The notes: generated from the letters alone by a model not told the origin. A DNA stretch of 12,928 nucleotides from Lysobacterales bacterium CG_4_10_14_3_um_filter_64_11 (GCA_002782905.1 PFJA01000042.1:8229-21156), one strand, 5' to 3'. Shown: positions 1 through 8,754, counted from the stretch's first letter. Made by a program: numbers and translations.

Positions 1-1044
1 GACCCGGCGCGCTTTGTGTTGGCGCGGAAGCTTTCGTTGCGGCTGGATGCCCTGGCCGATTCGGGACTGCGCGAGGAGGAACCGCTCAGTGAGTCGGTTG
101 AGCGGATCGACAACGTCACCCGCCGCCTGTTTTTCGATGAGGCACTGGCGCAATGGCCGCAGGGCGACTGGCAACCCGAGCGCGCGCCGGCCTGGTTGCG
201 CCTGACCGGCCTGTTGCCGCCCGGCCGCGCTGGCGAGCAAGCCTGGGCTCGCGAACGCGATGCGGTAAACGCGCTGCTGCATGCGCTGCGTCAGGCTCCG
301 GGCTTTGCCGGCGACAGCGCGCCAACCGCCTCGCATCAGGACATTGATGTGCTCATCACGCACGATCCACCGCAGCACTACCGCGTAGTCGGCCGTGTCG
401 AGCCGGTGTTCGCGCTTGGCGATCAAAACACCGGCGGCATGCAGTTGCTGCGCGCTTACCCGCCATCGGACAAGGGCCTCAGGTGCGAGGCCGATCTGGA
501 TTTTCGCGAGCGGGTGCCGGTCTTTCTCGAATGGGCGCTGCTGCGCCTGGCCACGGCGCGCGGCGATTTGCCGTTGCCGGCGCTACGCGTGCTGCTGCTG
601 GTCAAGGACGTGGATCCGCCGTGGCAACGCGGCATCCAGCGCTGGGACGATGCGCTGTTGGTTGCCGATGAAAACCGGCGCGCTGTGATGCTCGCTGAGC
701 TGCAAGCCCGTGTCGCGCGCCTGCTGCGCTGGTGGCACGAGGCGCAATATCGCGTGCTGTGGTACTTCCCGAAAACGAGCTGGAAGGCTGCGCAATGGCT
801 CGCGGACGCGCCCACTCCGGAATTGCGGGCGGCACAGGTGCGCGAAGCGGCTGCCATCGCCACCGCCTGGTTCGACCCCTGGCGCGGCACCGGCGAGCGC
901 GAGTACAGCCCGGGCTACAACCGGCTGTTTGCCGGCGAGCGTCGTTTCACGGCTGGCGAGCCGGAACTGGATCTATTGCTGCAATTTGCCGGCGAACTCG
1001 ATCGCTGCATCAGCTTGCCCGATCCGCGCGAGGTATCCGCATGA
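1..1044 (+). CDS. recC: RecC, gamma subunit of exodeoxyribonuclease V (5' truncated)
   Basis: This is the C-terminal 347 residues of RecC. The reading frame is open from base 1, so the start lies outside the window. RecC is the non-catalytic subunit of RecBCD: it splits the DNA duplex, channels the strands to RecB and RecD, and recognises Chi. The visible part opens with the family pattern PARFVLARKLSLRLD, then EEEPLSESVERIDNVTRRLF and WLRLTGLLPPGRAGEQ. These match the region leading into the nuclease-like C-terminal domain of RecC. E. coli RecC has about 1122 residues, so roughly the last third is present. The stop codon overlaps the recB start in ATGA (1041-1044). The immediate recB and recD neighbours make the identification firm, although this subunit is the least conserved of the three. 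Confidence 0.88.
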   Translation, partial: DPARFVLARKLSLRLDALADSGLREEEPLSESVERIDNVTRRLFFDEALAQWPQGDWQPERAPAWLRLTGLLPPGRAGEQAWARERDAVNALLHALRQAPGFAGDSAPTASHQDIDVLITHDPPQHYRVVGRVEPVFALGDQNTGGMQLLRAYPPSDKGLRCEADLDFRERVPVFLEWALLRLATARGDLPLPALRVLLLVKDVDPPWQRGIQRWDDALLVADENRRAVMLAELQARVARLLRWWHEAQYRVLWYFPKTSWKAAQWLADAPTPELRAAQVREAAAIATAWFDPWRGTGEREYSPGYNRLFAGERRFTAGEPELDLLLQFAGELDRCISLPDPREVSA

Positions 1045-4000
1045 GCACGCCGATCGCCACCATTGACTGGCGCAACCTGCCGCTGGGCGCGGGCGGCCGC
1101 AGCTTGATCGAGGCGAGCGCCGGTACCGGCAAGACCTGGACGGTCTCGGTGCTGTATCTGCGCCTGATACTGGAGTTTGCGCTGTCGCCGCGCCAGATCG
1201 TGGTGACCACGTTCACCAACGCCGCGGCTCAGGAACTGCGTGAACGCCTGCGCGCTCGATTGCTGTGGGCGGAGCGTCAAGCCCAGAGCGATGCGACGGG
1301 CGACGCGGACACAGCGGCACTGGATGCACACTGGCTGCATGCGCGCTGGCGTGTCAGCGCCGCGCCGCGCGCGCAGGATCTGGCGCGCATCCGGCTTGCC
1401 ATCGCCGAGCTGGATGTGGCGCCGATCGGCACCTTGCACGGGCTGTGTCGCAATATCGTTGCCGATCATCCGTTCGCGTGTGGCAGCGCGTTTCAAAGTG
1501 GCGATCTGATCGCCAGCGACACGCTGGTGGCCGAATTGGCCGCCGATTTGCTGCGGCACCTGCAACAGGGCGATGCTGATAGCGTGTTGGTGCAACTGCA
1601 ACAACGCTATCAGCCCGAGATCACGCGCTACACGCTCACCCGCCATTTGCGTTTGTGCCTGATGCCCGACGCGATCGTGCCGTGCCTCGATATGGCACAA
1701 ATCGAGCTGGCCTTGCCGAAAGTCTGGGCGCAGCGTTTGCGCGCGCTGGTCGCACGCGATGCGCTGTTCACCAAAAGCTGTGCGCTGCGCAAACACTGGA
1801 CGGCACTGGCGGATGTCATCGCTGATCCGACCCAACCCTTGCCGAGCCGCAACCTCGACAACGCACTGAAAAATGCGGCCAAACTCAACGGCGTTTGTGC
1901 CAAGGGAAAATCCGATCCGGACATTGCGGCTGCTGTTGCGTTTTCGCAGCGCTGTGTCGCGATCCTGGAGCCACTACGCCACCGCCCCGCACAGGCCTTC
2001 TGGCAAGCCGCGGCGCACTGGGCGAGAACCGAAGCGCGCAAGCGCCTGCAAAATCGCAATCAACACACCTTCGATGATCTGCTGCTGAGTGTGCATGACG
2101 CCCTGCAACGCGATCGGCAATCGCGCAGCGGACCGGGGCTGGCCGATGCGCTGTATCGCACCTGGCCGGTGGCGCTGGTCGACGAGTTTCAGGATACCGA
2201 CGGCATCCAGTACGGCATCCTGGAACAGATCTATCGTGCCGCGGATGGTGCAGAGCGCGGCCGGTTGGTGATGATCGGCGATCCCAAGCAGGCGATTTAC
2301 CGGTTTCGCGGTGGCGACATCCATGCCTATCTGCGCGCGGCGCGCACGGTGCCACCCGGTTCGCGCATGAGTCTGGATGTAAACCATCGCTCCTCGACCC
2401 GTCTGGTTGCCGCCTGCAATGCGTTTTACGCGATCGCCGGCGCCACCTTGGGCGACGACGACGCATCGCCCGACACACTGAAAATCCGTTATCGGCCGGT
2501 GCAGGCAAGTGGCCGCCAGGACACCACGCCGTATTGCCTCAACGGCGAGCCGGTTGCACGCCCGCTGTGTGTGCATTATCTGGCCGCGGCCCCGGAAGGC
2601 AGCGCGCAACGCAACACGCTGGCGCTGCGGGTGTGCGCGAACCAGATTGCGCAGATGCTGCAATCGGGCACTCACCGCATTGGCAATCGGCCGTTGCAAC
2701 CCTCAGACATTGCCGTGCTGTTACCCAGTAATGGCCAGGTGGAAGCCCTGCGCGCGTTGCTGCAAGAACGTGCCGTGCCGTGCATTGCCAGCAATCGCAG
2801 CAGTGTGTTCGCTGGCGACACCGCGCGCGACTTGCACGTGGTGCTGTACGGCATTGTCCATTGCCACGACACTTCGGCGCTGCGCGCCGCTGCGGCCACC
2901 CGCTTGTGGGGTAGCGGCCTGGCCGAGCTGCGGCAGTGGGGCGACGACTCGGCGTCGTGGCAAGTGATTGCGCGGCAGTTCCATGACTGGCTGGCGCTGT
3001 GGCAGCGGCAGGGTGTGCATGTCGTGATCGCGGAACTGATTGCACTAGTGGCGACCCGTTTTTTGCAAACCGCGCGCGGCGAACGGGTACTGACGGATTT
3101 GCGTCATCTGGCGGAACTGCTGCAAGCGCAATCCGAACTGACCCGCGGCAGCGAGGCGCTGCTGGCGTGGCTGGGGGAGCAGCGTGCAGGTGGCGACGGC
3201 GATGAAGATGCCGCCGATGCGCAGCAGTTGCGGATCGAGTCGGATCAAAAACGGGTGCGCCTGATGACCCTGCACGCCAGCAAGGGCCTGGAGTTCTCCA
3301 TCGTATTCTTGCCGCTGATGTGGGCGCACGGTGAACTTCGCGAATCCGGCCTGTATCTGCTCAGCGACCTCGCGGGCGGCCCGCGCCGGATCGACAGTTC
3401 GGATGCGGGCAAGGCACAACATCGCCAGGAGTTGTTCGATGAGCGTTTTCGCCTGCTGTACGTGGCCCTTACTCGCGCCATCCATGGCTGCCATCTGTTT
3501 GCGTTGTCACCGGCGCGCTCGGCCCGCGCCAATGGGCAGAGTTCGGCTACCGGCACCGCGCGCAGTGCGCTCGATGTGATGTTGGCGCGCATGCAACCGG
3601 CGCTGGACTCAGCGGAACGAAACAATGTCAGCGATACGATTGCATGGTGCGACGGCTGGCAGCCGCTGTCCTTGCACGTGCTGAGTAAATCCGACGACGG
3701 CGCGCTTGCGCGGCAACCGGCGCGCGCGCTGCCACCGGCATCATTGTTGCCCATGGCGGCGAAACACAGCTTCACCACCTTGAGCCACGGCGGCCGCCAG
3801 CGTGCCGATGCGCTGGAGGCTCCGGGTGCGGCCGCAGATGAAGCCGATGCGGCTGCCGCGGCGCCGTTGTCGTTGCTGGCGCCTGCGCCGGAGCAACCGC
3901 TGCCACCACACCCGGAATTGAACGGGCTGGCGTCGATCCGCGGCAAGGCGATCGGCAATGCCATCCACAGCATTTTCGAGCACCGGGCGATCGGCCAGCC

Positions 4001-4673
4001 GCTGAGCGCGCAAAAGCCGTTGCTGCGGCACTGGCTCGACTTTCACGCGGTGCCTTTCGCTGAGCTTCCGGCGGCAATGCTGATCGATCACCTGGCGCGC
4101 CGCTTGCAAGCGGCGCTGGCGGCGCCGCTCGGTGCCGAACACGCGCCGCATCTATGCCTTGATGCGCTTGCGGCACATGCCATGCGCGCGGAGATGGCGT
4201 TTTACTTCCCGTTGCCGGGAGTTTCCATGCGCGCGCTCGCGCAGGCCTGCGCGGCGCACGACGAGCCCGGCTTGGTTCCGGCCGATGCGCGTACCCTGAT
4301 CGGCCTGATGAACGGCAAGATCGACCTGATCTTCCAGCATCAGCAGCGTTTTTACCTGCTCGATTACAAAGGCAATTGGCTCGGTGCGGATCTGGCCGCT
4401 TATCAGGGCGCGGCGCTGCACGCGGCGATGGACGCCGCGCATTACCGCTTTCAGGCGCTGCTGTACACCGTCGCCCTGGATCGGTATTTGCGCCAACGTC
4501 TGGGTGCAGCGTACCGGCGCAGCCAGCATCTGGGCGAGTGTTTTTATCTGTTCGTGCGCGCCGCCGGCCTGGCCGATGGCGCCGGCATCTGGCGGCACCG
4601 CTTCGGCGATGCGCTGCTCGATGCGGTCAACGCGGTATTGGCCGGTAGCGCTGCCGATGTGGAACTGGCATGA
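1041..4673 (+). CDS. recB: RecB, helicase-nuclease beta subunit of exodeoxyribonuclease V
   Basis: RecB is the 3'-5' SF1A helicase and sole nuclease of RecBCD, processing double-strand breaks and loading RecA after Chi. The protein has 1210 residues (E. coli about 1180). All helicase motifs are visible: Walker A ASAGTGKT at residues 25-32, motif Ia VTTFTNAAAQEL, Walker B/motif II DEFQD at 381-385, motif III GDPKQAIYRFRGGD, motif IV LDVNHRSS, motif V LMTLHASKGLEF near 740-752 and motif VI LLYVALTRA near 805. The C-terminal PD-(D/E)XK nuclease keeps H976, E1051, D1095, D1108 and K1110. The D-D-K spacing is the same as E. coli D1067/D1080/K1082. The frame stays open upstream to 732, but ATG 1041 is chosen because it overlaps the recC stop (ATGA) and starts just before Walker A as in homologues. 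It ends in another ATGA overlap with recD. It should be fully active. Confidence 0.98.
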   Translation: MSTPIATIDWRNLPLGAGGRSLIEASAGTGKTWTVSVLYLRLILEFALSPRQIVVTTFTNAAAQELRERLRARLLWAERQAQSDATGDADTAALDAHWLHARWRVSAAPRAQDLARIRLAIAELDVAPIGTLHGLCRNIVADHPFACGSAFQSGDLIASDTLVAELAADLLRHLQQGDADSVLVQLQQRYQPEITRYTLTRHLRLCLMPDAIVPCLDMAQIELALPKVWAQRLRALVARDALFTKSCALRKHWTALADVIADPTQPLPSRNLDNALKNAAKLNGVCAKGKSDPDIAAAVAFSQRCVAILEPLRHRPAQAFWQAAAHWARTEARKRLQNRNQHTFDDLLLSVHDALQRDRQSRSGPGLADALYRTWPVALVDEFQDTDGIQYGILEQIYRAADGAERGRLVMIGDPKQAIYRFRGGDIHAYLRAARTVPPGSRMSLDVNHRSSTRLVAACNAFYAIAGATLGDDDASPDTLKIRYRPVQASGRQDTTPYCLNGEPVARPLCVHYLAAAPEGSAQRNTLALRVCANQIAQMLQSGTHRIGNRPLQPSDIAVLLPSNGQVEALRALLQERAVPCIASNRSSVFAGDTARDLHVVLYGIVHCHDTSALRAAAATRLWGSGLAELRQWGDDSASWQVIARQFHDWLALWQRQGVHVVIAELIALVATRFLQTARGERVLTDLRHLAELLQAQSELTRGSEALLAWLGEQRAGGDGDEDAADAQQLRIESDQKRVRLMTLHASKGLEFSIVFLPLMWAHGELRESGLYLLSDLAGGPRRIDSSDAGKAQHRQELFDERFRLLYVALTRAIHGCHLFALSPARSARANGQSSATGTARSALDVMLARMQPALDSAERNNVSDTIAWCDGWQPLSLHVLSKSDDGALARQPARALPPASLLPMAAKHSFTTLSHGGRQRADALEAPGAAADEADAAAAAPLSLLAPAPEQPLPPHPELNGLASIRGKAIGNAIHSIFEHRAIGQPLSAQKPLLRHWLDFHAVPFAELPAAMLIDHLARRLQAALAAPLGAEHAPHLCLDALAAHAMRAEMAFYFPLPGVSMRALAQACAAHDEPGLVPADARTLIGLMNGKIDLIFQHQQRFYLLDYKGNWLGADLAAYQGAALHAAMDAAHYRFQALLYTVALDRYLRQRLGAAYRRSQHLGECFYLFVRAAGLADGAGIWRHRFGDALLDAVNAVLAGSAADVELA

Positions 4674-6517
4674 GCGACAATCCATCGGGTTTTCAATTTC
4701 GACGCAACGCGGCCGACCACCTCGCGGCGCCGGGCTGGCGTCCGCTCGATCGCACCGTGGCGCGCTGGGTGATCTGCCACGGCGGCTCGCCGTTGCTGGC
4801 GGAAGTGGCTGGCTGGGCGAGCTTTACCAATGGCCAGGGTGATAGCGCGTTGCCGTTGTGCGGCGAGGACGCGGGGCGCCACGGCATGCGCTTATTCAAC
4901 GCGGATGAACTTTCTGCGCTGAGCGCCGAGCCGATGCTTGCCAACGTGCAAGCCAACGGCGTGCTCGACCGCAATGCGCCGTTCGTGCGCGATCGGGACT
5001 ATTTTTACCTGCGCCGCAACTATCGCAATGAAGTGGCGATTGGTGAGCACATTCGCGCGCGGCGGCAACGCCGGCAGGCAGCGGCATCCGTTGGCGTGGA
5101 CGATCTCGACGTGCTGTTCCAAGGTGATCGCAGCGCGGCCAGCCGGGCGCAGCGCGAGGCGGTGCAACAGGTGACCGGGCGCGGCCTGTTCGTACTCGGC
5201 GGTGGCCCCGGCACCGGCAAAACCAGCACCGTGCTGCGGATGTTGCTGGTGCTGGCGCACGCGCACGCGGGGCAACATGGTGGTGCGGCGCCGGTCATCC
5301 ATCTGTGCGCACCCACCGGCAAGGCCGCGCAGCGTCTGGCCCAGGCACTGCACGCCGGGGCCGACGCCCTGCGCACGCACCCGCTCCATCCGCTTCCGGC
5401 CGTGTGGTTGCCGCACCTCGATTCCGCACTGGCTGCGCACACCGGCACCGTGCATCGCCTGCTCGGCAGCCGTGGCGGAGGCGATGATTTCGCGTGGCAC
5501 GCCGACAACCCGCTCAGCGCCGACATCGTGGTGCTCGATGAGGCATCGATGATCGACCTCGCGCTGCTGCGTGCGTTGCTCGATGCCTTGCCCGCGCACG
5601 CGGTGCTGGTGCTGGTCGGCGACGCCGATCAACTAAGTTCGGTCGGTACCGGTTCGGTGTTGCTCGACATTGCCAGCGCCATCGCCCGGCACGGCGGCGA
5701 CGGGCTGGTGCGTTTGCAACACTCGTTCCGTGCGCAGCAGGCCTTGTTGCCGATCAACGAGGCGGCACGCGTCGGTGACAGCGCCGCACTTTTCAGGGCG
5801 CTGGATCAAGCCGGAGACGCAGCACGCTGGCAGCCGGTCGCCAGCGCGGTCGAGCTGCGCCAGCAACTCGCGCCGTGGGTGCAGACGTTGCGTGCCACCT
5901 TGAGCGATGCCGGCGCGTTCGCGCCAGTCGCCAGCGATGATCCCGCCGCCGCGCTGCAGGTGCTCACCGCGTTGCGCCGGCAACAGGTGTTGTGCGCCTT
6001 GCGCGAGGGCGACTTCGGTGCCAATACAGTGAACGACGCCATCGACGAGAGCTTGCGGAAATCGGTTCCGGAATACGCCGACGCGATCTGGTATCCCGGC
6101 CGCGCGGTGATGATCAGCCACAACGACAGCGCTAGCGGGCTGTTCAATGGTGATGTTGGCATCTGTCTGCGCGACGCAAACGGCGCGTTGCAGGTCTGGT
6201 TCGAGCATGCCGCCGCTGCGCCGACGGAGCCAAGCGATCCGGGCGCGCGGTTGCTGCGCTTCAGCCCGGGCAACCTGCCCGCACATCGCGGTGCGTTTGC
6301 GATCACGATCCACAAGAGCCAGGGCTCCGAGTACGAACAGGTTGCCGTGTTGCTGGCGGCGGATACCGACAACCCGATTCTTTCGCGGCAACTGCTGTAC
6401 ACCGGCATTTCCCGCGCCAAGGCGCGGGTCCAGTTGTGGTGTAGCGCGCCGGTGCTCGCGGCAGCACTGCGCCGCGACGCGGGCCGGCGTGGGGCGCTGG
6501 CGCGTCGTATCGGTTGA
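4670..6517 (+). CDS. recD: RecD, helicase alpha subunit of exodeoxyribonuclease V
   Basis: RecD is the 5'-3' SF1B helicase of RecBCD, the fast motor before Chi and the subunit that switches on nuclease activity. The protein has 615 residues (E. coli 608). The first 160 residues form the N-terminal RecB-contacting domain. Walker A GGGPGTGKTS is at residues 177-186, Walker B/motif II LDEAS around 290-293, motif III LVGDADQLSSVGTGSVL follows, then LQHSFR (motif IV). The C-terminal part has MISHND and ITIHKSQGSEYEQV near 545 (motif V), and YTGISRAKARVQLW near 577 (motif VI). Its ATG shares four bases with the recB stop, so it is the third gene of a coupled recC-recB-recD unit. The length and N-terminal domain point to true RecD rather than the larger stand-alone RecD2. 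No downstream gene is close enough to belong to the operon. Confidence 0.97.
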   Translation: MSDNPSGFQFRRNAADHLAAPGWRPLDRTVARWVICHGGSPLLAEVAGWASFTNGQGDSALPLCGEDAGRHGMRLFNADELSALSAEPMLANVQANGVLDRNAPFVRDRDYFYLRRNYRNEVAIGEHIRARRQRRQAAASVGVDDLDVLFQGDRSAASRAQREAVQQVTGRGLFVLGGGPGTGKTSTVLRMLLVLAHAHAGQHGGAAPVIHLCAPTGKAAQRLAQALHAGADALRTHPLHPLPAVWLPHLDSALAAHTGTVHRLLGSRGGGDDFAWHADNPLSADIVVLDEASMIDLALLRALLDALPAHAVLVLVGDADQLSSVGTGSVLLDIASAIARHGGDGLVRLQHSFRAQQALLPINEAARVGDSAALFRALDQAGDAARWQPVASAVELRQQLAPWVQTLRATLSDAGAFAPVASDDPAAALQVLTALRRQQVLCALREGDFGANTVNDAIDESLRKSVPEYADAIWYPGRAVMISHNDSASGLFNGDVGICLRDANGALQVWFEHAAAAPTEPSDPGARLLRFSPGNLPAHRGAFAITIHKSQGSEYEQVAVLLAADTDNPILSRQLLYTGISRAKARVQLWCSAPVLAAALRRDAGRRGALARRIG

Positions 6518-6659
6518 TGCACAGTGTTGGTCCGCAAAAGACGCAAAGGTAGAAAGCCATTTACCCCAGACCGGATCGCGCTTGCTTTGGCGTCATCGGC
6601 GGAGCCGTCCTGCGCGAGCCGTACGCCCCCACGCCGTTGGCTCAGGCGACGCGCGGATT

Positions 6660-6674
6660 GCACCAGCATGGTGC
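6660..6674. promoter_or_regulatory. NtrC (NRI) binding site 1 upstream of glnA
   Basis: The sequence GCACC-AGCAT-GGTGC is a perfect 5-5-5 palindrome and matches the known NtrC enhancer core GCACC-N5-GGTGC. It is preceded by T, giving TGCACC as in the enterobacterial glnA sites. Its centre lies about 126 bp upstream of the transcription start predicted from the sigma-54 promoter, a typical enhancer position. Confidence 0.88.
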
Positions 6675-6689
6675 GCACCGGAAAAAATC

Positions 6690-6704
6690 GCACCAAAACG
6701 GTGC
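6690..6704. promoter_or_regulatory. NtrC (NRI) binding site 2 upstream of glnA
   Basis: The sequence GCACC-AAAAC-GGTGC is a second perfect NtrC-type palindrome. It sits 30 bp centre-to-centre from site 1, about three helical turns, so two dimers would bind the same face of the DNA and could oligomerise. In E. coli the two strong glnA enhancer sites are about 32 bp apart, so the arrangement is conserved. It lies about 96 bp before the predicted transcription start. Confidence 0.88.
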
Positions 6705-6766
6705 CATCGAATGCAACCGATTTTTGTGTTCCGCGTAAAATCATAGGGTTATGCTTAGTTCCGCAC

Positions 6767-6782
6767 TGGCACGCCTATTGCT
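6767..6782 (+). promoter_or_regulatory. sigma-54 (RpoN) -24/-12 promoter of glnA
   Basis: TGGCACGCCTATTGCT fits the consensus TGGCAYRN4TTGCW at every defined position. The -24 GG (6768-6769) and -12 GC (6780-6781) are correctly spaced. Transcription should start near 6793-6795, giving a leader of about 58 nt before the glnA ATG. With the two upstream NtrC sites, this predicts RpoN/NtrC-dependent induction under nitrogen limitation. I found no strong sigma-70 promoter nearby, although the AT-richer stretch at 6720-6755 could hold a weak one. Confidence 0.92.
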
Positions 6783-6851
6783 GCATAGCACCAGTGATAC
6801 GTCGGCAAACACCGCCGCCGTGCCCACTTCACTGCCCAATCAGGAATCCCC

Positions 6852-8261
6852 ATGTCGCTTGAAAACATCGAAAAACGGGTCAAGGACCATAACGTCGAGT
6901 TCGTCGATCTGCGCTTTACCGACGTGCGCGGGGTGCAGCATCACGTCACGTTCCCAGCCAGCATCGTCGAGCCGGCGTTGTTCGAAGACGGCAAGATGTT
7001 CGATGGCAGCTCGATCTCCGGCTGGAAGGGCATCAACGAGTCGGACATGGTGCTGATGCCCGACCCAGCCACTGCCTTCCTCGACCCGTTCACCGCCGAC
7101 CCCACCCTGGTCATGGTCTGCGACATCCTCGACCCGGCCACCATGCAGGCCTACTCGCGCGATCCGCGCGGGGTGGCGCGTCGCGCTGAGGCCTACCTGA
7201 AATCTTCCGGTATCGCCGAGCAGGCGTTTTTCGGGCCCGAGCCCGAGTTCTTCGTGTTCGACTCGGTACGCTGGAGCACCGAGATGGGCCATACCTTTTT
7301 CGAGGTTGATTCCGAGGAAGCGCACTGGAACTCGAAGAAAAAGTACGAAGGCGGCAATTCCGGCTATCGCCCCGGCCTCAAGGGCGGCTACTTCCCGGTG
7401 GCGCCCACCGACAGCCTGCACGATTTGCGCGCCGAGATGTGCAAAACGCTGACCAGCCTCGGTATCGAAGTGGAAGTGCATCACCACGAAGTCGCCAACG
7501 CCGGCCAGTGCGAAATCGGCACCAAGTTCAACTCGCTGGTGCACAAGGCCGATGAACTGCAAACCATGAAGTACGTGGTCAAGAACGTGGCCTATCGCAA
7601 CGGCAAGACCGCCACCTTCATGCCCAAGCCGCTGGTTGGCGACAACGGCAGCGGCATGCACGTGCACCAGAGCCTGGCCAAGGGCGGGGTGAACCTGTTC
7701 ACCGGTGACGAGTATGGCGGCCTCAGCCAGTTGGCGCTGTGGTACATCGGCGGCGTGTTCAAGCATGCGCGTGCGATCAATGCCTTCACCAACTCCGGCA
7801 CCAACAGCTACAAGCGCCTGGTGCCCGGTTTTGAAGCACCGGTGATGCTGGCCTACTCGGCGCGCAACCGCTCGGCAAGCTGTCGCATCCCGTACGTCAC
7901 CAACCCCAAGGCGCGGCGCATCGAAATGCGCTTCCCCGACCCGATCCAGTCGGGCTACCTCACCTTCACCGCACTGATGATGGCCGGGCTTGACGGCATC
8001 AAGAACCAGATCGACCCCGGCGCGGCGATGGACAAAGACCTGTACGACCTGCCGCCGGAAGAAGCACGCGGCATTCCCACCGTTTGCCATTCGCTGGATC
8101 AGGCGCTCGAAGCGCTCGACGCCGACCGTGATTTCCTCAAGGCCGGCGGGGTGATGAACGACGACTTCATCGACGGCTATATCGCGCTGAAGATGCAGGA
8201 AGTGACCCGCTTCCGCGCCGCCACCCATCCGCTGGAATATCAGATGTACTACGGCATCTGA
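6852..8261 (+). CDS. glnA: Glutamine synthetase, type I (GSI-beta)
   Basis: Glutamine synthetase makes glutamine from glutamate, ammonia and ATP, the main ammonium-assimilation step. The enzyme is a cytosolic dodecamer. The protein has 469 residues, the standard GSI length. The N-terminal beta-grasp domain has VEFVDLRFTDVRGVQHHVT and FDGSSISGWKGINESDM. The catalytic domain has FGPEPEFFVFD, GQCEIGTKFNSL, GSGMHVHQSL, NSYKRLVPGFEAPV and NRSASCRIP, which supply the metal, ATP and glutamate ligands. Y398 in KDLYDLPPEE corresponds to E. coli Tyr397, the site adenylylated by GlnE, so post-translational control is predicted. ATG 6852 has AGGA six bases upstream and gives the canonical start MSLENIEKRVK. 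Expression is predicted to be sigma-54/NtrC driven. No glnB or ntrBC gene follows directly, so glnA appears monocistronic here. Confidence 0.99.
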   Translation: MSLENIEKRVKDHNVEFVDLRFTDVRGVQHHVTFPASIVEPALFEDGKMFDGSSISGWKGINESDMVLMPDPATAFLDPFTADPTLVMVCDILDPATMQAYSRDPRGVARRAEAYLKSSGIAEQAFFGPEPEFFVFDSVRWSTEMGHTFFEVDSEEAHWNSKKKYEGGNSGYRPGLKGGYFPVAPTDSLHDLRAEMCKTLTSLGIEVEVHHHEVANAGQCEIGTKFNSLVHKADELQTMKYVVKNVAYRNGKTATFMPKPLVGDNGSGMHVHQSLAKGGVNLFTGDEYGGLSQLALWYIGGVFKHARAINAFTNSGTNSYKRLVPGFEAPVMLAYSARNRSASCRIPYVTNPKARRIEMRFPDPIQSGYLTFTALMMAGLDGIKNQIDPGAAMDKDLYDLPPEEARGIPTVCHSLDQALEALDADRDFLKAGGVMNDDFIDGYIALKMQEVTRFRAATHPLEYQMYYGI

Positions 8262-8310
8262 TCGCACCGGCGCGGTTGCCGGGGGGCGCCGTGCCGGTTG
8301 CTTCGTCCGC

Positions 8311-8345
8311 CCATGCCACGCGTCGGCTGGACGCCGACGCCATGG
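8311..8345. terminator. Strong GC hairpin downstream of glnA, possible terminator
   Basis: GCGTCGGC (8320-8327) pairs perfectly with GCCGACGC (8333-8340) around the 5-nt loop TGGAC. Outside this stem, CCATG (8311-8315) can pair with CATGG (8341-8345), leaving a 4-nt bulge. It starts about 50 bp after the glnA stop, a suitable terminator position, but no T-run follows. A weaker stem, CGGCGC/GCGCCG, lies at 8268-8291. It could instead be a repeat or an mRNA-stabilising hairpin. Confidence 0.45.
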
Positions 8346-8484
8346 CTGAGGAGCGCCTGAGTTCTCCCGTTTGGCGGGTTGCACCGTTTCCACATCGCGA
8401 GGTTTGGACAACGCTTCTCTTGTCTTGCGCAGCGGCGTAACCGGCGGCGAGGCGTTGTTGCGTGTTGCAGATTAACCTTCCTGA

Positions 8485-8754
8485 TTAGCAAGGAACGTCA
8501 GCCACCCGAATCGAGCGGAGCGGCAGGGGTGCCGAACCGACGGCGGCAACCAGAAGGCGCTGGTTGAGCGTGCGCAGGTCGAAGCGGCGATTGAACCGGT
8601 AGCAGAAAGCGGCAAGATATCGTGCCGCGTACTTGCGAAAGTTGAAGGCATGGTAGCAACCGGCCAAACTGGTTTTGAGATTGCCGATCACGGTGTTGAT
8701 CCACTTGAACTCGGGGACATCCCTCGGCTTGCGTCCAGCCATGACGGTTGGGTG
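8485..8754 (-). pseudogene. IS1595/ISXO2-like transposase, C-terminal remnant
   Basis: Read on the minus strand, about 90 codons match the C-terminal end of IS1595-family (ISXO2-like, DDE) transposases: GRKPRDVPEFKWINTV, IGNLKTSLAGCYHAFNF, KYAARYLAAFCYRFNRRF, then DLRTLNQRLLVAAVG, ending at a TAA at 8485-8487. Full-length members have roughly 300 residues with an N-terminal zinc-ribbon and DDE core. Here the similarity stops near 8754, and the frame upstream (to 8832) encodes unrelated residues. The gene has therefore lost about two thirds of its 5' end and cannot transpose. The stretch just past the stop contains TTGCTAATCAGGAAGG on the minus strand. That may be the element's terminal repeat, but no partner end is visible. 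The family assignment is from recognition of the conserved C-terminal motifs. Confidence 0.82.

Larger units (their letters stand above)
6518..6851. other. recD-glnA intergenic region
   Basis: This 334-bp gap has no credible gene. The proximal 140 bp contain only a short A-rich direct repeat (CGCAAAAGACGCAAAGG, near 6534-6550). I see no convincing T-tailed terminator for the rec operon. The distal part carries the glnA control region, annotated separately as two NtrC-type sites and a sigma-54 promoter. Short overlapping reading frames cross the gap in several frames, but they lack ribosome binding sites and recognisable protein sequence. Confidence 0.7.

Noticed and set aside
732..1040. An N-terminal extension of RecB of about 100 residues in the open frame upstream of 1041
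   Set aside because: It overlaps recC in another frame, its residues are not RecB-like, and ATG 1041 gives the normal distance to Walker A and an ATGA junction.
915..1835. A 306-codon minus-strand frame across the recC-recB junction
   Set aside because: It overlaps two strongly conserved genes, and its composition is typical of antisense frames in GC-rich genomes.
6840..8411. A 523-codon open frame antisense to glnA
   Set aside because: It mirrors glnA codon structure in GC-rich DNA and shows no protein-family features. glnA is certain on the opposite strand.
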